Translations under genes and position numbers: made by a program | Shown here: in pieces, positions 21,517 through 29,859 of the stretch | How positions within the stretch are numbered: position 1 is the stretch's first letter | How the letters are laid out: every line of letters starts with the position of its first letter | The notes under the pieces: generated by a model | The model's database searches: none | The model's input: the letters and a program-made list of their open reading frames with translations, nothing else | What the model was told of the DNA's origin: nothing | From: Pseudomonas citronellolis | Lineage (GTDB): Bacteria; Pseudomonadota; Gammaproteobacteria; Pseudomonadales; Pseudomonadaceae | Reading direction: 5' to 3' | Length of the DNA stretch: 38,047 nt | Assembly (NCBI RefSeq): GCF_029335315.1 | Contig: NZ_JARJLT010000400.1 | Span: 1 to 38,047, forward strand

Positions 21517-23133
21517 TCAGAAGCTGTATTTCGCGGTCAGCGAAAGGTTGTCGCGGTCCGCCAGGGTCGTTTCGCTCGGGTTGCCGAGGAACATGTTGTA
21601 GCGGGCTTCGATGGTGAAGTTGTTCAGGTAGCGCCAGGTGGTGCCGACGGCGAAACGGTCGTCGCCTTCGCCCAGGCCGAAGCTGCCGGGCATGGACGAA
21701 TTGCCGTTGACGGCCTGGCTGAAGATGATCGGAACGCTCAGGTCCCAGCCGTTGAACACGTTGTTGTAGTCCAGCGACAGGTTGAGGGTGTAACCCCAGG
21801 CGGAGCGGTCGTAGTAGAGCTTGTCGGTGTTCGGCGTGGTGATCAGCGCGACGCCGCTGCCGGTGGGCACGAAGGCGTTGAAGCTGGGCGCCTTGTCGTT
21901 GTCCATCACGCGGTTGTAGCCGACCTCGCCGGTCAGGGTGGTGTTGTCGGCGATCGGCAGGGCGCCGTAGGAGTGGATGAACGACACCAGCGCCTGGGCC
22001 ACCTTGGCCCGTACCGGCTGCGGGGTCAGGCCGGTGTCGACCAGCACCGGCTGGCCGTCGCGGTAGCTGATCTCGCCGCTGACGTTGGTCTCGCCGAGCA
22101 TGCTGGAGAAGCTCGCGCCGTACAGGTGGATGTCGTCGTAGAAGCGCGCGCGGTAGGCGCCGCGGTTCCAGTCGGTGAGGAAGTCCAGCTGCGGGCTGTG
22201 GTCGCTGAAGCGCAGGTAGTACAGGCCGAACTCGGTGTTGTTCAGCTGCTCCACCGTGTAGGTCAGCGCGGCGCCGTACTGGCCGCTGTCGCCGGGGGTG
22301 TCGTCGCCCAGGCGGCGCTGCTGGCCGGTGGAGTCGTTGAAGCCGCCCTTGTCGATGTAGTCGGTGGTGGAGAAGAAGTGCCCGACCGGGGTCAGCTCGT
22401 TGCGCTTCCACTGGTACTGGTAGTACAGCTGCACGCCGAGGGCGTCGGTCAGCGCGTACTGGGTGAACACCTGGCCCACCGGCAGGAACAGCTCCTTGAT
22501 CTCGATGCCCGGGGTGTTGGCCTTGGTGGCGTCCACCGGGCTCATCGCCCCGGAGATGCCGAAGCCGTTGAACAGGCTTTCGCCCCAGGCCACCACCTGG
22601 TTGCCCACCCGCGCGTTGAGGCTGTGGCCGTTGAGGTTCCAGGTGCCGTAGGCGTAGGTGTCGAGGAAGCGCAGGTCGTCGCCGGCCTGGTCGCGGGTCT
22701 GCTTGGAGAACTCGTCGGGCTTGGAGCAGCGGTCGCCGGCGAAGCAGTTGGAGGTGCCGGTGTCGTTGTCGTTGCCGCGGTGGTAGACGTCGTCGTAGAA
22801 GCCGGTGGCGCGCACGAACAGGCCGTAGTCGTCGTGCAGCTTGAAGTCGGCTTCGGTGAGGAAGCTGGCGCGGTTGTTGATGAGGCTGCCGCGGTCGAAG
22901 GCGTTGTCGCCGTCGTCGCCGTTGGCGATGGCCGGGTTGGCGCCGCCGTTGGACAGCGCGTGGGCGCGCTTCTCGGTGCGCCAGGCGAGGCTGTAGCTGA
23001 CGGTGGTATCCCAGTTGACCTTGAGATCGTCGTTGAGCTGGTACGACAGCGCCTGGGCCTGTCCGGCCAGGGACAGGGCGCTGACCGCAAGGGCAAGGGG
23101 CAACGGCTGGAAGGCGATTCTTATTCTTGTCAT
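21517..23133 (-). CDS. DUF1302 domain-containing outer-membrane protein
   Basis: A 538-residue beta-barrel-like protein. The signal peptide ends at GQAQA (about residue 28), then LSYQLNDDLKVNWDTTVSYSLAWRTEKRA, the usual DUF1302 opening. The chain is rich in alternating aromatic strands, with a final SLTAKYSF ending in Phe, as outer-membrane proteins do. It is a candidate for moving a hydrophobic substrate across the outer membrane together with the DUF1329 protein. It is the first gene of its unit, with an 18-bp TAGTCC element 98 bases upstream that it shares with the catabolic genes; this is the main reason to link it to the pathway. Confidence 0.88.
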   Translation of the reverse strand: MTRIRIAFQPLPLALAVSALSLAGQAQALSYQLNDDLKVNWDTTVSYSLAWRTEKRAHALSNGGANPAIANGDDGDNAFDRGSLINNRASFLTEADFKLHDDYGLFVRATGFYDDVYHRGNDNDTGTSNCFAGDRCSKPDEFSKQTRDQAGDDLRFLDTYAYGTWNLNGHSLNARVGNQVVAWGESLFNGFGISGAMSPVDATKANTPGIEIKELFLPVGQVFTQYALTDALGVQLYYQYQWKRNELTPVGHFFSTTDYIDKGGFNDSTGQQRRLGDDTPGDSGQYGAALTYTVEQLNNTEFGLYYLRFSDHSPQLDFLTDWNRGAYRARFYDDIHLYGASFSSMLGETNVSGEISYRDGQPVLVDTGLTPQPVRAKVAQALVSFIHSYGALPIADNTTLTGEVGYNRVMDNDKAPSFNAFVPTGSGVALITTPNTDKLYYDRSAWGYTLNLSLDYNNVFNGWDLSVPIIFSQAVNGNSSMPGSFGLGEGDDRFAVGTTWRYLNNFTIEARYNMFLGNPSETTLADRDNLSLTAKYSF

Positions 23134-23230
23134 CTCGTCCTCTGCTCGGGCGGGCTCGTCCGGCCAGACCCGGGAACTGTGTTGGCGGGAGGGTGGCGGG
23201 GCTGACTATGTGGTCACCCGGCAACGCCAA

Positions 23231-23248
23231 CATCGTCCGATAGGACTA
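23231..23248 (-). promoter_or_regulatory. TAGTCC element before the DUF1302 gene
   Basis: On the minus strand this reads TAGTCCTATCGGACGATG, with a GTCC-N4-GGAC palindrome. Twenty bases further towards the gene lies CATAGT, a -10-like hexamer. It is one of six copies in the window. Confidence 0.75.
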
Positions 23249-23281
23249 CGCCGCAGAGACGTCGGTGGGCCGCTCTGGCGC

Positions 23282-23299
23282 TAGTCCCATCGGACGATG
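23282..23299 (+). promoter_or_regulatory. TAGTCC element before KstD-like gene 1
   Basis: TAGTCCCATCGGACGATG on the plus strand carries GTCC-N4-GGAC. The -10-like AACAAT/GAACAA begins 20-21 bases after it, and the ATG is 78 bases after the element. It forms a divergent pair with the copy at 23231, their start points 34 bases apart. Confidence 0.75.
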
Positions 23300-23376
23300 A
23301 CCGGGCCTCTCGGCTGCGCGAACAATCGCCGCGGAAGCGTGGGCCGGGCCCACGCCAGCTCCCGGAGAAGAAGCGC

Positions 23377-25134
23377 ATGAACGCAAGGACGAGCGGCCAG
23401 CGGAGCCGCGAGTGGGACTTTGAATGCGACGTTCTGGTGGTGGGCAGCGGCGCCGGCGGCATGACCGCCGCGCTGCGCGCCCGCGACCTGGGCCTGGACG
23501 TGCTGCTGGTGGAAAAGAGCGACCGCTATGGCGGCACTTCGGCGGTGTCCGGCGGCGGCATCTGGATTCCCTGCAACCACCGCATCGCCGCGCTCGGCGG
23601 CCAGGACTCGGCGCAGGAAGCGGTGCGCTACATCCGCACCGTCAGCGACAACGTGGTCGACGACGGCCGCGTCGAGGCCTACGTCGAGCACGGCCGGCGC
23701 ATGGTCGAATACCTGGAGGCCCACAGCCGGGTGCGCTTCGAGGCGCAGCCGGAATACGCCGACTATTACCCCGAGGTGGCCGGCGGCAAGCCCGGCTACC
23801 GCTCCATGGACCCGCTGCCGTTCGATGCCCGCGAGCTGGGCGACGAGTTCGCGCGGATGCGCGCGCCCTCGCCGGGCACCCTGATGATGGGGCGCATCGG
23901 CATGACCATGAAGGAAGCGCGGGTGCTGCTGTGCCGCGGCCCCGGCTGGGTCGGCCTGACCTTGCGCATCCTCTGGCGCTACTGGCGCGACCTCGGCGGC
24001 CGCCTGCGCTCGCCGCGCGACCGTTTCCTCACCCTGGGCAACGCGCTGGTCGCCGCGCTGCGCCGCTCGCTGCTCGACCGCCAGGTGCCGCTGTGGCTGG
24101 ACACGCCCTTGCAGGGGCTGGTGGAGGAGGGCGGCCGGGTCGTCGGCGCCGAGCTGCTGCGCGAAGGCCGCCCGCTGCGGGTGCGCGCGCGGCAGGCGGT
24201 GGTGATCGCCGCCGGTGGCTTCGAACGCAACCAGGCGATGCGCAGCGAGTACCACCCGCAGCCGTCGCAGGCGCAGTGGAGCGCCACGCCGCCGAACAAC
24301 AGCGGCGACGGCATCCGCGCCGGCCAGGCGCTGGGCGCGGCCACCGCGCTGATGGAACACAGCTGGTGGGCGCCGACCACCCACGTCGAGGGCGAGGAGA
24401 AACAGCGCGCGCTGTTCGTCGAACGCACCCTGCCGGGTTGCGTGATGGTGGATTCCGCCGGGCAGCGTTTCGTCAACGAGGCGGCGCCCTACACCGACAT
24501 CGTCTACGCCATGTACGCCCACGACAGCGCGGCCGCGCGCAGCGTGCCGTGCTGGATGGTGTTCGACGCCGAGTTCCGCCGCAAATACCCCTGCGGCGCG
24601 CTGTTGCCCGGTTACGCGCAGCCCGACGGGCGCGTGCCGAAGCACCTGCGCGGCTATTACCACAAGGCCGACAGCGTGGAAGCGCTGGCCGCGCGGATCG
24701 GCGCCGACGGCGCGGGCCTGGCGCGCACCCTGGAACGCTTCAACCGCTACGCCGCGCTGGGCCAGGACCCGGACTTCCACAAGGGCGAGTCGCTGTTCGA
24801 CCGCTACTACGGCGACCCCCACGTGCTGCCCAACCCGTGCCTGGCGCCGCTGCTGAAGGCGCCGTTCTACGCGGTGAAGATCGACGCCGGCGACATCGGC
24901 ACCAAGGGCGGCCTGCTCACCGATGTGCACGCCCGCGTGCTGCGCGAGGACGGCAGCGCCATCGACGGCCTCTACGCCATCGGCAACTCGGCCGCGTCGG
25001 TGATGGGCGCGACCTATCCCGGCGCCGGCTCCACCATCGGCCCGGCGATGACCTTCGGCTTCCTCGCCGCCGAGCACATCCAGCAACAGGCCGGGCAGAC
25101 CCGCGCCAGCCAGGAGGTACCGCAGAATGCCTGA
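23377..25134 (+). CDS. 3-ketosteroid delta-1-dehydrogenase-like FAD flavoprotein (KstD-like 1)
   Basis: A 585-residue flavoprotein of the KstD/fumarate reductase superfamily. FAD is bound by DVLVVGSGAGGMTAALRARDLG (about 20-40) and EKSDRYGGTSAVSGGGIWIP. The C terminus holds GATYPGAGSTIGPAM; the YPGAG block (Tyr about 547, Gly about 551) corresponds to the active-site Tyr487 and Gly491 of Rhodococcus KstD, so ring 1,2-desaturation of a keto-cyclic substrate is plausible. GGAGAAG precedes the ATG. It overlaps the next SDR gene by eight bases. Substrate inferred, not shown; it could be a different ene-forming or ene-reducing enzyme. Confidence 0.82.
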   Translation: MNARTSGQRSREWDFECDVLVVGSGAGGMTAALRARDLGLDVLLVEKSDRYGGTSAVSGGGIWIPCNHRIAALGGQDSAQEAVRYIRTVSDNVVDDGRVEAYVEHGRRMVEYLEAHSRVRFEAQPEYADYYPEVAGGKPGYRSMDPLPFDARELGDEFARMRAPSPGTLMMGRIGMTMKEARVLLCRGPGWVGLTLRILWRYWRDLGGRLRSPRDRFLTLGNALVAALRRSLLDRQVPLWLDTPLQGLVEEGGRVVGAELLREGRPLRVRARQAVVIAAGGFERNQAMRSEYHPQPSQAQWSATPPNNSGDGIRAGQALGAATALMEHSWWAPTTHVEGEEKQRALFVERTLPGCVMVDSAGQRFVNEAAPYTDIVYAMYAHDSAAARSVPCWMVFDAEFRRKYPCGALLPGYAQPDGRVPKHLRGYYHKADSVEALAARIGADGAGLARTLERFNRYAALGQDPDFHKGESLFDRYYGDPHVLPNPCLAPLLKAPFYAVKIDAGDIGTKGGLLTDVHARVLREDGSAIDGLYAIGNSAASVMGATYPGAGSTIGPAMTFGFLAAEHIQQQAGQTRASQEVPQNA

Positions 25135-26005
25135 TCAGACTCCCCGCATCGCCCTGGTCACCGGCGCCAGCCGTGGTGTCGGCAAGGGCATCGCCGAGGC
25201 GCTTGGCGCCGCCGGCATGACCGTCTACGTCAGCGGCCGCTCGCTGAGTTCCGGCGGCGCCACCCTGCGCGGCCAGGTGATGCACGGCAGCATCCAGGAA
25301 ACCGCCGCGGCCATCGACGCCGCCGGCGGCAAGGGCATCGCCGTGCAGTGCGACCATGGCGACGACGCCCAGGTGCAGGCGCTGTTCCAGCGCATCGAAC
25401 GGGAGCAGGGGCGCCTCGACCTGCTGGTGAACAACGTCACCTTCATCCACGAGCAGTTGATCGACCCGGGCCCGTTCTGGGAGAAGCCGCTGGACCTGGT
25501 GGACATCCTCGATATCGGCCTGCGCTCGGCCTACGTCGCCAGCTACTACGCCGCGCCGCTGCTGCTGCGCGCGCCGAACGCGCTGGTGGCGTTCGTCTCG
25601 TCGTTCGGCGCCGGCTGCTACATGCACGGCCCGGCCTACGGCGCGCAGAAGGCCGGGGTGGACAAGCTGGCGGCGGACATGGCCATCGACTTCGAGCACA
25701 GCCGGGTGGCGGCGCTGTCGCTGTGGCTGGGCCCGCAGCTCACCGAACGCACCGCCATCGCCGGCCAGGCCCGCGCCGAGCAGTACGAGGCGTTCCTGGC
25801 GATGGCCGAGACCCCGCAGTTCAACGGGCGCATCCTCAACGCGCTGCTGGACGACCCGGAGCTACCGCAGCTCTCCGGGCAGACCCTGGTGAGCGCCGAG
25901 CTGGCGCTGCGCTACGGCATCCAGGAGGCCGGCGGCCGCCAGCCGCCGTCGTGGCGCGAGCAGTTGGGGGCGCCACGGGTGCAGCATCCGGCGCGGGTGA
26001 TCTGA
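25127..26005 (+). CDS. Short-chain dehydrogenase/reductase, DHRS1-like (SDR-A)
   Basis: A 292-residue SDR. The cofactor motif is TGASRGVGKGIA (TGxxxGxG), NNVT replaces the usual NNAG, and the catalytic region has SSFGAG and YGAQK (Tyr-x3-Lys). The length and the SGRSLSSGGATLRG stretch after the first strands resemble the DHRS1 subgroup. Its ATG lies inside the end of KstD-like 1, with AGGAGGT eight bases upstream, so it is translationally coupled. It would oxidise an alcohol or reduce a ketone of the same substrate. Coenzyme preference cannot be stated. Confidence 0.85.
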   Translation: MPDQTPRIALVTGASRGVGKGIAEALGAAGMTVYVSGRSLSSGGATLRGQVMHGSIQETAAAIDAAGGKGIAVQCDHGDDAQVQALFQRIEREQGRLDLLVNNVTFIHEQLIDPGPFWEKPLDLVDILDIGLRSAYVASYYAAPLLLRAPNALVAFVSSFGAGCYMHGPAYGAQKAGVDKLAADMAIDFEHSRVAALSLWLGPQLTERTAIAGQARAEQYEAFLAMAETPQFNGRILNALLDDPELPQLSGQTLVSAELALRYGIQEAGGRQPPSWREQLGAPRVQHPARVI

Positions 26006-26014
26006 GGCGCTTAT

Positions 26015-26058
26015 GTAGGCGCGCGCCGCGCCCGCTCGCGGGCGTGGCCCGCTCCTAC
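26015..26058. repeat. GTAGG...CTCCTAC REP-like hairpin, copy 1
   Basis: This starts GTAGGCGCGCGCCGCG and ends GGCCCGCTCCTAC, the Pseudomonas REP-type inverted repeat family whose ends are usually GTAGGAGCG and CGCTCCTAC. It lies just past the stop of SDR-A. Confidence 0.7.
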
Positions 26059-26136
26059 GGGGAGGGGGGTGTGGGGCGGATAACGTCGGGACACCGCGCC
26101 TTGTGTTCGAACCACGGGCGCGGCCGGAGGGTTGGC

Positions 26137-26213
26137 GTAGGGCGGATAACCGTTCGCGGTTATCCGCCGTGAGGCCCGGCGGCGGATAACGCCGGGGGCG
26201 TTATGCGCCCTAC
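26137..26213. repeat. GTAGGGCG-type inverted repeat, short copy
   Basis: GTAGGGCGGATAACCG, TTCGCGGTTATCCGCC and a closing GCGTTATGCGCCCTAC form a 77-base version of the element seen at 3504-4093 and 10790. The 26006-26282 gap is filled by this and the two flanking REP-like hairpins. Confidence 0.75.
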
Positions 26214-26239
26214 GATGCCCCGTGCCGCGCGATTCCCCT

Positions 26240-26286
26240 GTAGGAGCGCGCCGCGCGCGCGAATCGCGGGCGTGGCCCGCTCCTAC
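26240..26286. repeat. GTAGGAGCG...CTCCTAC REP-like hairpin, copy 2
   Basis: A near-perfect match to the same family as 26015-26058: GTAGGAGCGCGCCGCG opens and GGCCCGCTCCTAC closes. Its right end contains the TAG stop of the Mut7-C gene, so the element has supplied or abuts that stop. Confidence 0.75.
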
Positions 26287-27023
26287 CGGAGCAGCAGGGG
26301 TTCGAGCAGGGTGCGCATGCTGTGCCAGTGCGAGCCTTCCCAGAACACCCGTTGGCACTGGTCGCAGGCCAGGTAGCGGCTGTGCCGTTGCGCCACCTGC
26401 GGCGGCACGCGGGGGCGCGCCTGTTCGGCCGAGAGCACGCGCAGCGGGTGGTTGCAGCGCAGGCACAGGCTGAACGGCCGCGCGCTGCGCGCCAGGTCCA
26501 GGCGCTCGAAGAGTTCGCCCAGTTGCTCCCTGGGTTTGCGCGCGTGCAGGTAGCAGCCGTGGCTGATGATCCGCCGCTTGAGCAGCTCGCGGTCGCGGGT
26601 CAGCACCACGCGGCCCTGGTGCGCGCCGATCTCGGCGATCTCGCCGTCGTCGAAGGCGTTGTCGTAGAGGGTGTCGAAGCCGCTCATGCGCAGCAGCGCC
26701 GCCAGGCCGCCCAGGTGCGCGTCGGCGACGAAACGCAGCACCCGCAACGGGCGGGCGCGCACGCGCAGCAGCGGGCTGATATCCAGGCGTTCGAACATCG
26801 GGTAGACCGCCACGCGGTCGCCATCCAGGAGGGTGCGTTCGAAGCCCACCGACTCGCCGTTGAGCAGCACCAGCTCGACTTCCGTGTGCGGCACGCCCAG
26901 CGCCTCGATCATGTGCTTGAGGGTGGCCGCCGGCGGGCAGGCGCAGGTGAACTCGCGCCGGCGGCGGGCGGCGGGCAGGAAGTCGTTGAGCTCCTCGTAG
27001 AAGCGGAAGGTCGCGCGGGTCAT
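26283..27023 (-). CDS. Mut7-C RNase domain protein with N-terminal ubiquitin-like domain
   Basis: A 246-residue protein with three parts. Residues 1-85 are a ThiS/MoaD-like fold (the Mut7-C ubiquitin domain; FYEELNDFLPAARRRREF, VLLNGESVGFERTLLDGDRVAVYP). A PIN-like Mut7-C nuclease domain follows, with conserved Asp residues in FVADAHLGGLAALLRMSGFDT and VVLTRDRELLKRR. It ends in a zinc ribbon with C-x2-C pairs in CLRCNH and CDQCQR. The family is a predicted RNase. It appears unrelated to the catabolic genes on both sides, and REP-like hairpins lie at its 3' end. It could be read through from the SDR 37 bases upstream. Confidence 0.85.
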   Translation of the reverse strand: MTRATFRFYEELNDFLPAARRRREFTCACPPAATLKHMIEALGVPHTEVELVLLNGESVGFERTLLDGDRVAVYPMFERLDISPLLRVRARPLRVLRFVADAHLGGLAALLRMSGFDTLYDNAFDDGEIAEIGAHQGRVVLTRDRELLKRRIISHGCYLHARKPREQLGELFERLDLARSARPFSLCLRCNHPLRVLSAEQARPRVPPQVAQRHSRYLACDQCQRVFWEGSHWHSMRTLLEPLLLR

Positions 27024-27060
27024 GCCCCTGAGTATGGCAGGCCCGCGCGGGGCGGGCGGT

Positions 27061-27816
27061 TCAGCCCCAGAAGGCCTGGCCGCCGTCCAGCGGCAGGGTG
27101 GCCCCGGTGAGGTAGGCGGCCTCGGCGCTGGCCAGCCAGGCCACCGTGCGGCCGATGTCGACCTCGCAGTCGCCGACCCGGCGCAGCGGGATGCCCTGGA
27201 GGAAGGCCTCGGCTTGCGCCGGGTTGGCCTGCATCCAGCCCTGCAGGCCGGGGGACAGCGCGTGGGGCGCGATGACGTTGACGCGGATGCCCTCCGGGCC
27301 CCACTCGCAGGCCGCCGCGCGGCTCAGGCTGCGGATAGCTTCCTTGGCCGCGGCGTAGGCGCCGTAGCCGGAGGCGTCCCAGCGCACCGCGGCGGAGGAG
27401 GCCAGGTTGATCACCGCGCCGCCGCCCTTGAGGTAGGGGTAGCAGGCGCGCATCAGCCGCAGGGTCGCCAGCGGGCCGGAGTCCAGGCCCTGCTGGAAGC
27501 TTTCGTCGCTCACCTCCAGCAGCCGGCCCAGGGGCACGATCTGCGCGTTGTTGACCAGGATGTCGAGGCCGCCGAAGGCCTCCACCACCTGGGCCACGCA
27601 GCGCTCGATGTCCGCCGCGCGGGTCACGTCGCAGCGCACCGCCAGCGCTTCGCCGCCGCGTTCGCGGATCTGCGCGCAGGTGCGCTGCAGCGGCTCCTCG
27701 GTGCGCCCGGCGACGGCCACCCGCGCCCCTTCGGCGGCCAGGGCGAAGGCGATACCCTGGCCGACGCCCTGGCCCGCTCCGGTGACCAGCGCAATCTTGC
27801 CGGCAAGTCGGTTCAT
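27061..27816 (-). CDS. Short-chain dehydrogenase/reductase (SDR-B)
   Basis: A 251-residue classical SDR. It has TGAGQGVGQGIA (cofactor), NNAQ in place of NNAG, catalytic SSAAVRWDASGYGAYAAAK with Tyr-x3-Lys, and the C-terminal GATLPLDGGQAFWG. The start at 27816 is set by AGGAG eight bases upstream; the open frame to 27993 is antiphase to the neighbour. It is third in the minus-strand unit luciferase-like, EthD-like, SDR-B and so probably acts on the same ring compound. An NAD(P)-linked alcohol dehydrogenase or ketoreductase role is the family expectation. Confidence 0.85.
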   Translation of the reverse strand: MNRLAGKIALVTGAGQGVGQGIAFALAAEGARVAVAGRTEEPLQRTCAQIRERGGEALAVRCDVTRAADIERCVAQVVEAFGGLDILVNNAQIVPLGRLLEVSDESFQQGLDSGPLATLRLMRACYPYLKGGGAVINLASSAAVRWDASGYGAYAAAKEAIRSLSRAAACEWGPEGIRVNVIAPHALSPGLQGWMQANPAQAEAFLQGIPLRRVGDCEVDIGRTVAWLASAEAAYLTGATLPLDGGQAFWG

Positions 27817-27830
27817 GGCTGGGGTCTCCT

Positions 27831-28529
27831 TCACAGCGGGTACTGGCTGCTGGGCAGCACGTTGAGCTGGTCGAAGTCGATGAAGCGGTGGCAGCTGTCC
27901 ATCATGACGGCGACGTTGCGCTGGAACTTCGCCTCGTCGCCCGCTGCGTCGAAGAACGCCTGCGGGTCGCTCATCGCCGCCGGCGGGAAGCATTCCTCGA
28001 CGATCGCCGCCAGCGGCGCAGCGCCGGGGGTGAGCACCTGCACCACCAGGTTCTGCACGTACTGGAAGTTGTCCTGGGTGTCGATGGCGACCCGCGTGTG
28101 GTGGTTCTGCCAGGTGTCCAGCCAGGCGTCATGGGTCAGCCGCGGCGGGCGTTGCAGGAAGGCCAGCTGGGAGAAGCCGTGGGTACGCCGGCCGGGTTGG
28201 GTGGGGAAGCGGGTGTTGCGGATCGGCTCGGACTCGCAGACCAGGTAGCCGTCCAGGCGCGCGCAGATGGCCCGCAGCGCCTCGTCGAAGGGGCGGCGGA
28301 ATTCGCCCACCGCGCTGGCCAGCCAGAACGACAGCGTCGCCTGCGGCAGCGGCCCGGCCTGTTGCTGGCGCAGGCCGGCGGCGGGGGCCACCTCGGCGTC
28401 GTCGAGGTTCAGTTGCAGGCTGTGCGCACCGAGGGACTGGAGGCGGTCGGCGGTGCCGCGCAGCTGTTCGGCGAAGTGCTCGAAGCTGTCCTGCTCGCGT
28501 TGCCAGAGCAGGTAGATGACTTTCTGCAT
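27831..28529 (-). CDS. EthD-like dimeric alpha/beta-barrel protein
   Basis: A 232-residue cytosolic protein. The second half (about 115-215) has the EthD-type pattern GFSQLAFLQRPPRLTHDAWLDTWQNHHTRVAI; the first half (MQKVIYLLWQREQDSFEHFAEQLRG) may be a degenerate repeat of the same fold. EthD-like proteins occur beside monooxygenases and other catabolic enzymes, and some act as cyclases or isomerases of unstable products; no catalytic role can be read here. GGAGA precedes the ATG. The SDR-B gene follows after 14 bases. A hairpin lies between it and the luciferase-like gene upstream. Confidence 0.72.
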   Translation of the reverse strand: MQKVIYLLWQREQDSFEHFAEQLRGTADRLQSLGAHSLQLNLDDAEVAPAAGLRQQQAGPLPQATLSFWLASAVGEFRRPFDEALRAICARLDGYLVCESEPIRNTRFPTQPGRRTHGFSQLAFLQRPPRLTHDAWLDTWQNHHTRVAIDTQDNFQYVQNLVVQVLTPGAAPLAAIVEECFPPAAMSDPQAFFDAAGDEAKFQRNVAVMMDSCHRFIDFDQLNVLPSSQYPL

Positions 28530-28566
28530 GGGGGTTCTCCTGGAATGGGCTTGCCTGGAAAAGCGA

Positions 28567-28586
28567 ACGGGCCCCTGGGGGCCCGT
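28567..28586. terminator. Hairpin between the luciferase-like and EthD-like genes
   Basis: ACGGGCCCCTGGGGGCCCGT is an almost perfect 20-base inverted repeat within a 68-base gap. On the minus strand it is followed by TCGCTTTTCC. It may act as a partial terminator or RNA-stabilising hairpin, lowering expression of the EthD-like and SDR-B genes relative to the first gene. Confidence 0.5.
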
Positions 28587-28597
28587 CGTGGTGGTCG

Positions 28598-29731
28598 TCA
28601 GGCGACCTGATGCTTGTTGCGGAAGTAGGGGATGACCTTCTCGCCGATGTTCTTCAGCGTCTCCAGCTGCGCCCACTGCGGCACCGTGCCCATCTGGCAG
28701 ATGAAGAGGATTTCGTCGGCGCCGGCGTCGATCAGCCGCTGCACGTAGCCGATGCAGTCGTTGACCGTGCCGTAGGCGTGGTTGGGGTTCATCATCGCCA
28801 TGCTCGGGTCGGAGAAGTCGACGGTGACTTCCTCGGAGGCGAAGCGCGAGCGGATCACGCTCTGGCCGTTGCCGTCGACGAAGGTGTCGTCCTGCCACTT
28901 GGCCGGGTCCGGGCGCTCGCCACCGGCGTACCAGTAGGCCAGCGATTCCATGAAGTAGCGCTGGCCGCGAATGCCGATGGCGCGGGCCTGCTCGTTGTCG
29001 TCGAGGACGATGGCCGGGCACAGCGCGGCGATGTGGCGGTTGGGGCGGAAGCCGACCTGGTTCTTCGCGTCACGGCTGTCCCAGGCCTCGTGGTACACGG
29101 CGACCTTCTTGGCGATCTCCTCCGGGCCGCCGAAGCCCAGCACCAGCGCGCCCATGCCACGGCCGCCGGCGTTCTTCAGCGACTCGGTGTTGGTGCAGGC
29201 CAGGTACATCGGCGGGTGCGGGTCCTGGTAGGGCTTGGGGTGGATCGGCCGCTTGGGGATCTTCACGAAGTCGCCGTTATGCTCGATCTCGTCCTGCACG
29301 AACATCTTCGGGATCAGGTACATGGCTTCGTCGATCTGCGGCTGCAGGGTGGCCAGGTCGTAGCCGAAGGTGCCGGCTTCCTGCTGGGTGCCGCCCTTGC
29401 CCACGCCGAAGTGCACGCGGCCCCTGGACAGCAGGTCGAGGGTGGCGATGCGCTCGGCGACCTTCACCGGGTGGTTCATCGCCGGCGGCAGGCAGACCAC
29501 GCCGTGGCCGATGCCGATGCGCTCGGTCTTGCCGGCGACGAAGGCCAGCATGGTTTCCGGGGCGGACATGTGCGAGTAGTTGGTCAGCGCGGTGTGCTCC
29601 ACGCACCAGAAGGTGTCGAAGCCGAGCTGGTCGGCCAGCACGGCCTGCTCGACGGTCTCCTCGAAGATGCGGCGGTCGCCTTCGCGGGTGCTGTCCAGCG
29701 TCTGCGCTTCGTAGATCAGAGAGAATTTCAT
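28598..29731 (-). CDS. Luciferase-like (LLM class) flavin-dependent monooxygenase
   Basis: A 377-residue TIM-barrel monooxygenase of the bacterial-luciferase family, using reduced FMN and O2. Family blocks include DQLGFDTFWCVEHT near residue 36, TERIGIGHGVVCLPPAMNHPVKVAERIATLDLLSRGRVHFGVGKG and GYVQRLIDAGADEIL near the C terminus. Enzymes of this fold can be Baeyer-Villiger monooxygenases (diketocamphane type) or hydroxylases. It needs free reduced flavin, which the HsaB-like reductase nearby could supply. It has its own TAGTCC element 78 bases upstream. Operon order is luciferase-like, EthD-like, SDR-B. The substrate is unknown. Confidence 0.88.
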   Translation of the reverse strand: MKFSLIYEAQTLDSTREGDRRIFEETVEQAVLADQLGFDTFWCVEHTALTNYSHMSAPETMLAFVAGKTERIGIGHGVVCLPPAMNHPVKVAERIATLDLLSRGRVHFGVGKGGTQQEAGTFGYDLATLQPQIDEAMYLIPKMFVQDEIEHNGDFVKIPKRPIHPKPYQDPHPPMYLACTNTESLKNAGGRGMGALVLGFGGPEEIAKKVAVYHEAWDSRDAKNQVGFRPNRHIAALCPAIVLDDNEQARAIGIRGQRYFMESLAYWYAGGERPDPAKWQDDTFVDGNGQSVIRSRFASEEVTVDFSDPSMAMMNPNHAYGTVNDCIGYVQRLIDAGADEILFICQMGTVPQWAQLETLKNIGEKVIPYFRNKHQVA

Positions 29732-29808
29732 GGGGTTCGTCCCTTGTCAGTGTGGCGGGCCGACGGGCTCTGCCTGAAGGCCATGGTCGGGGTTGGCCGG
29801 CGCCGCGG

Positions 29809-29826
29809 AATCGCCCGAACGGACTA
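29809..29826 (-). promoter_or_regulatory. TAGTCC element before the luciferase-like gene
   Basis: On the minus strand this reads TAGTCCGTTCGGGCGATT; GTCC-N4-GGGC is one mismatch from the palindrome. After exactly 20 bases comes GACCAT as a weak -10. It gives this unit its own promoter although the HsaA-like gene lies just upstream on the same strand. Confidence 0.65.
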
Positions 29827-29859
29827 CGCCGAAACGCCGGTGTGCGCCGGGCAGCCGGC

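Noticed and set aside
20828-23233. 801-codon minus-strand frame overlapping DUF1329 and DUF1302
   Set aside because: An Arg/Pro/Gln-rich out-of-phase reading of the two genes, no domain.
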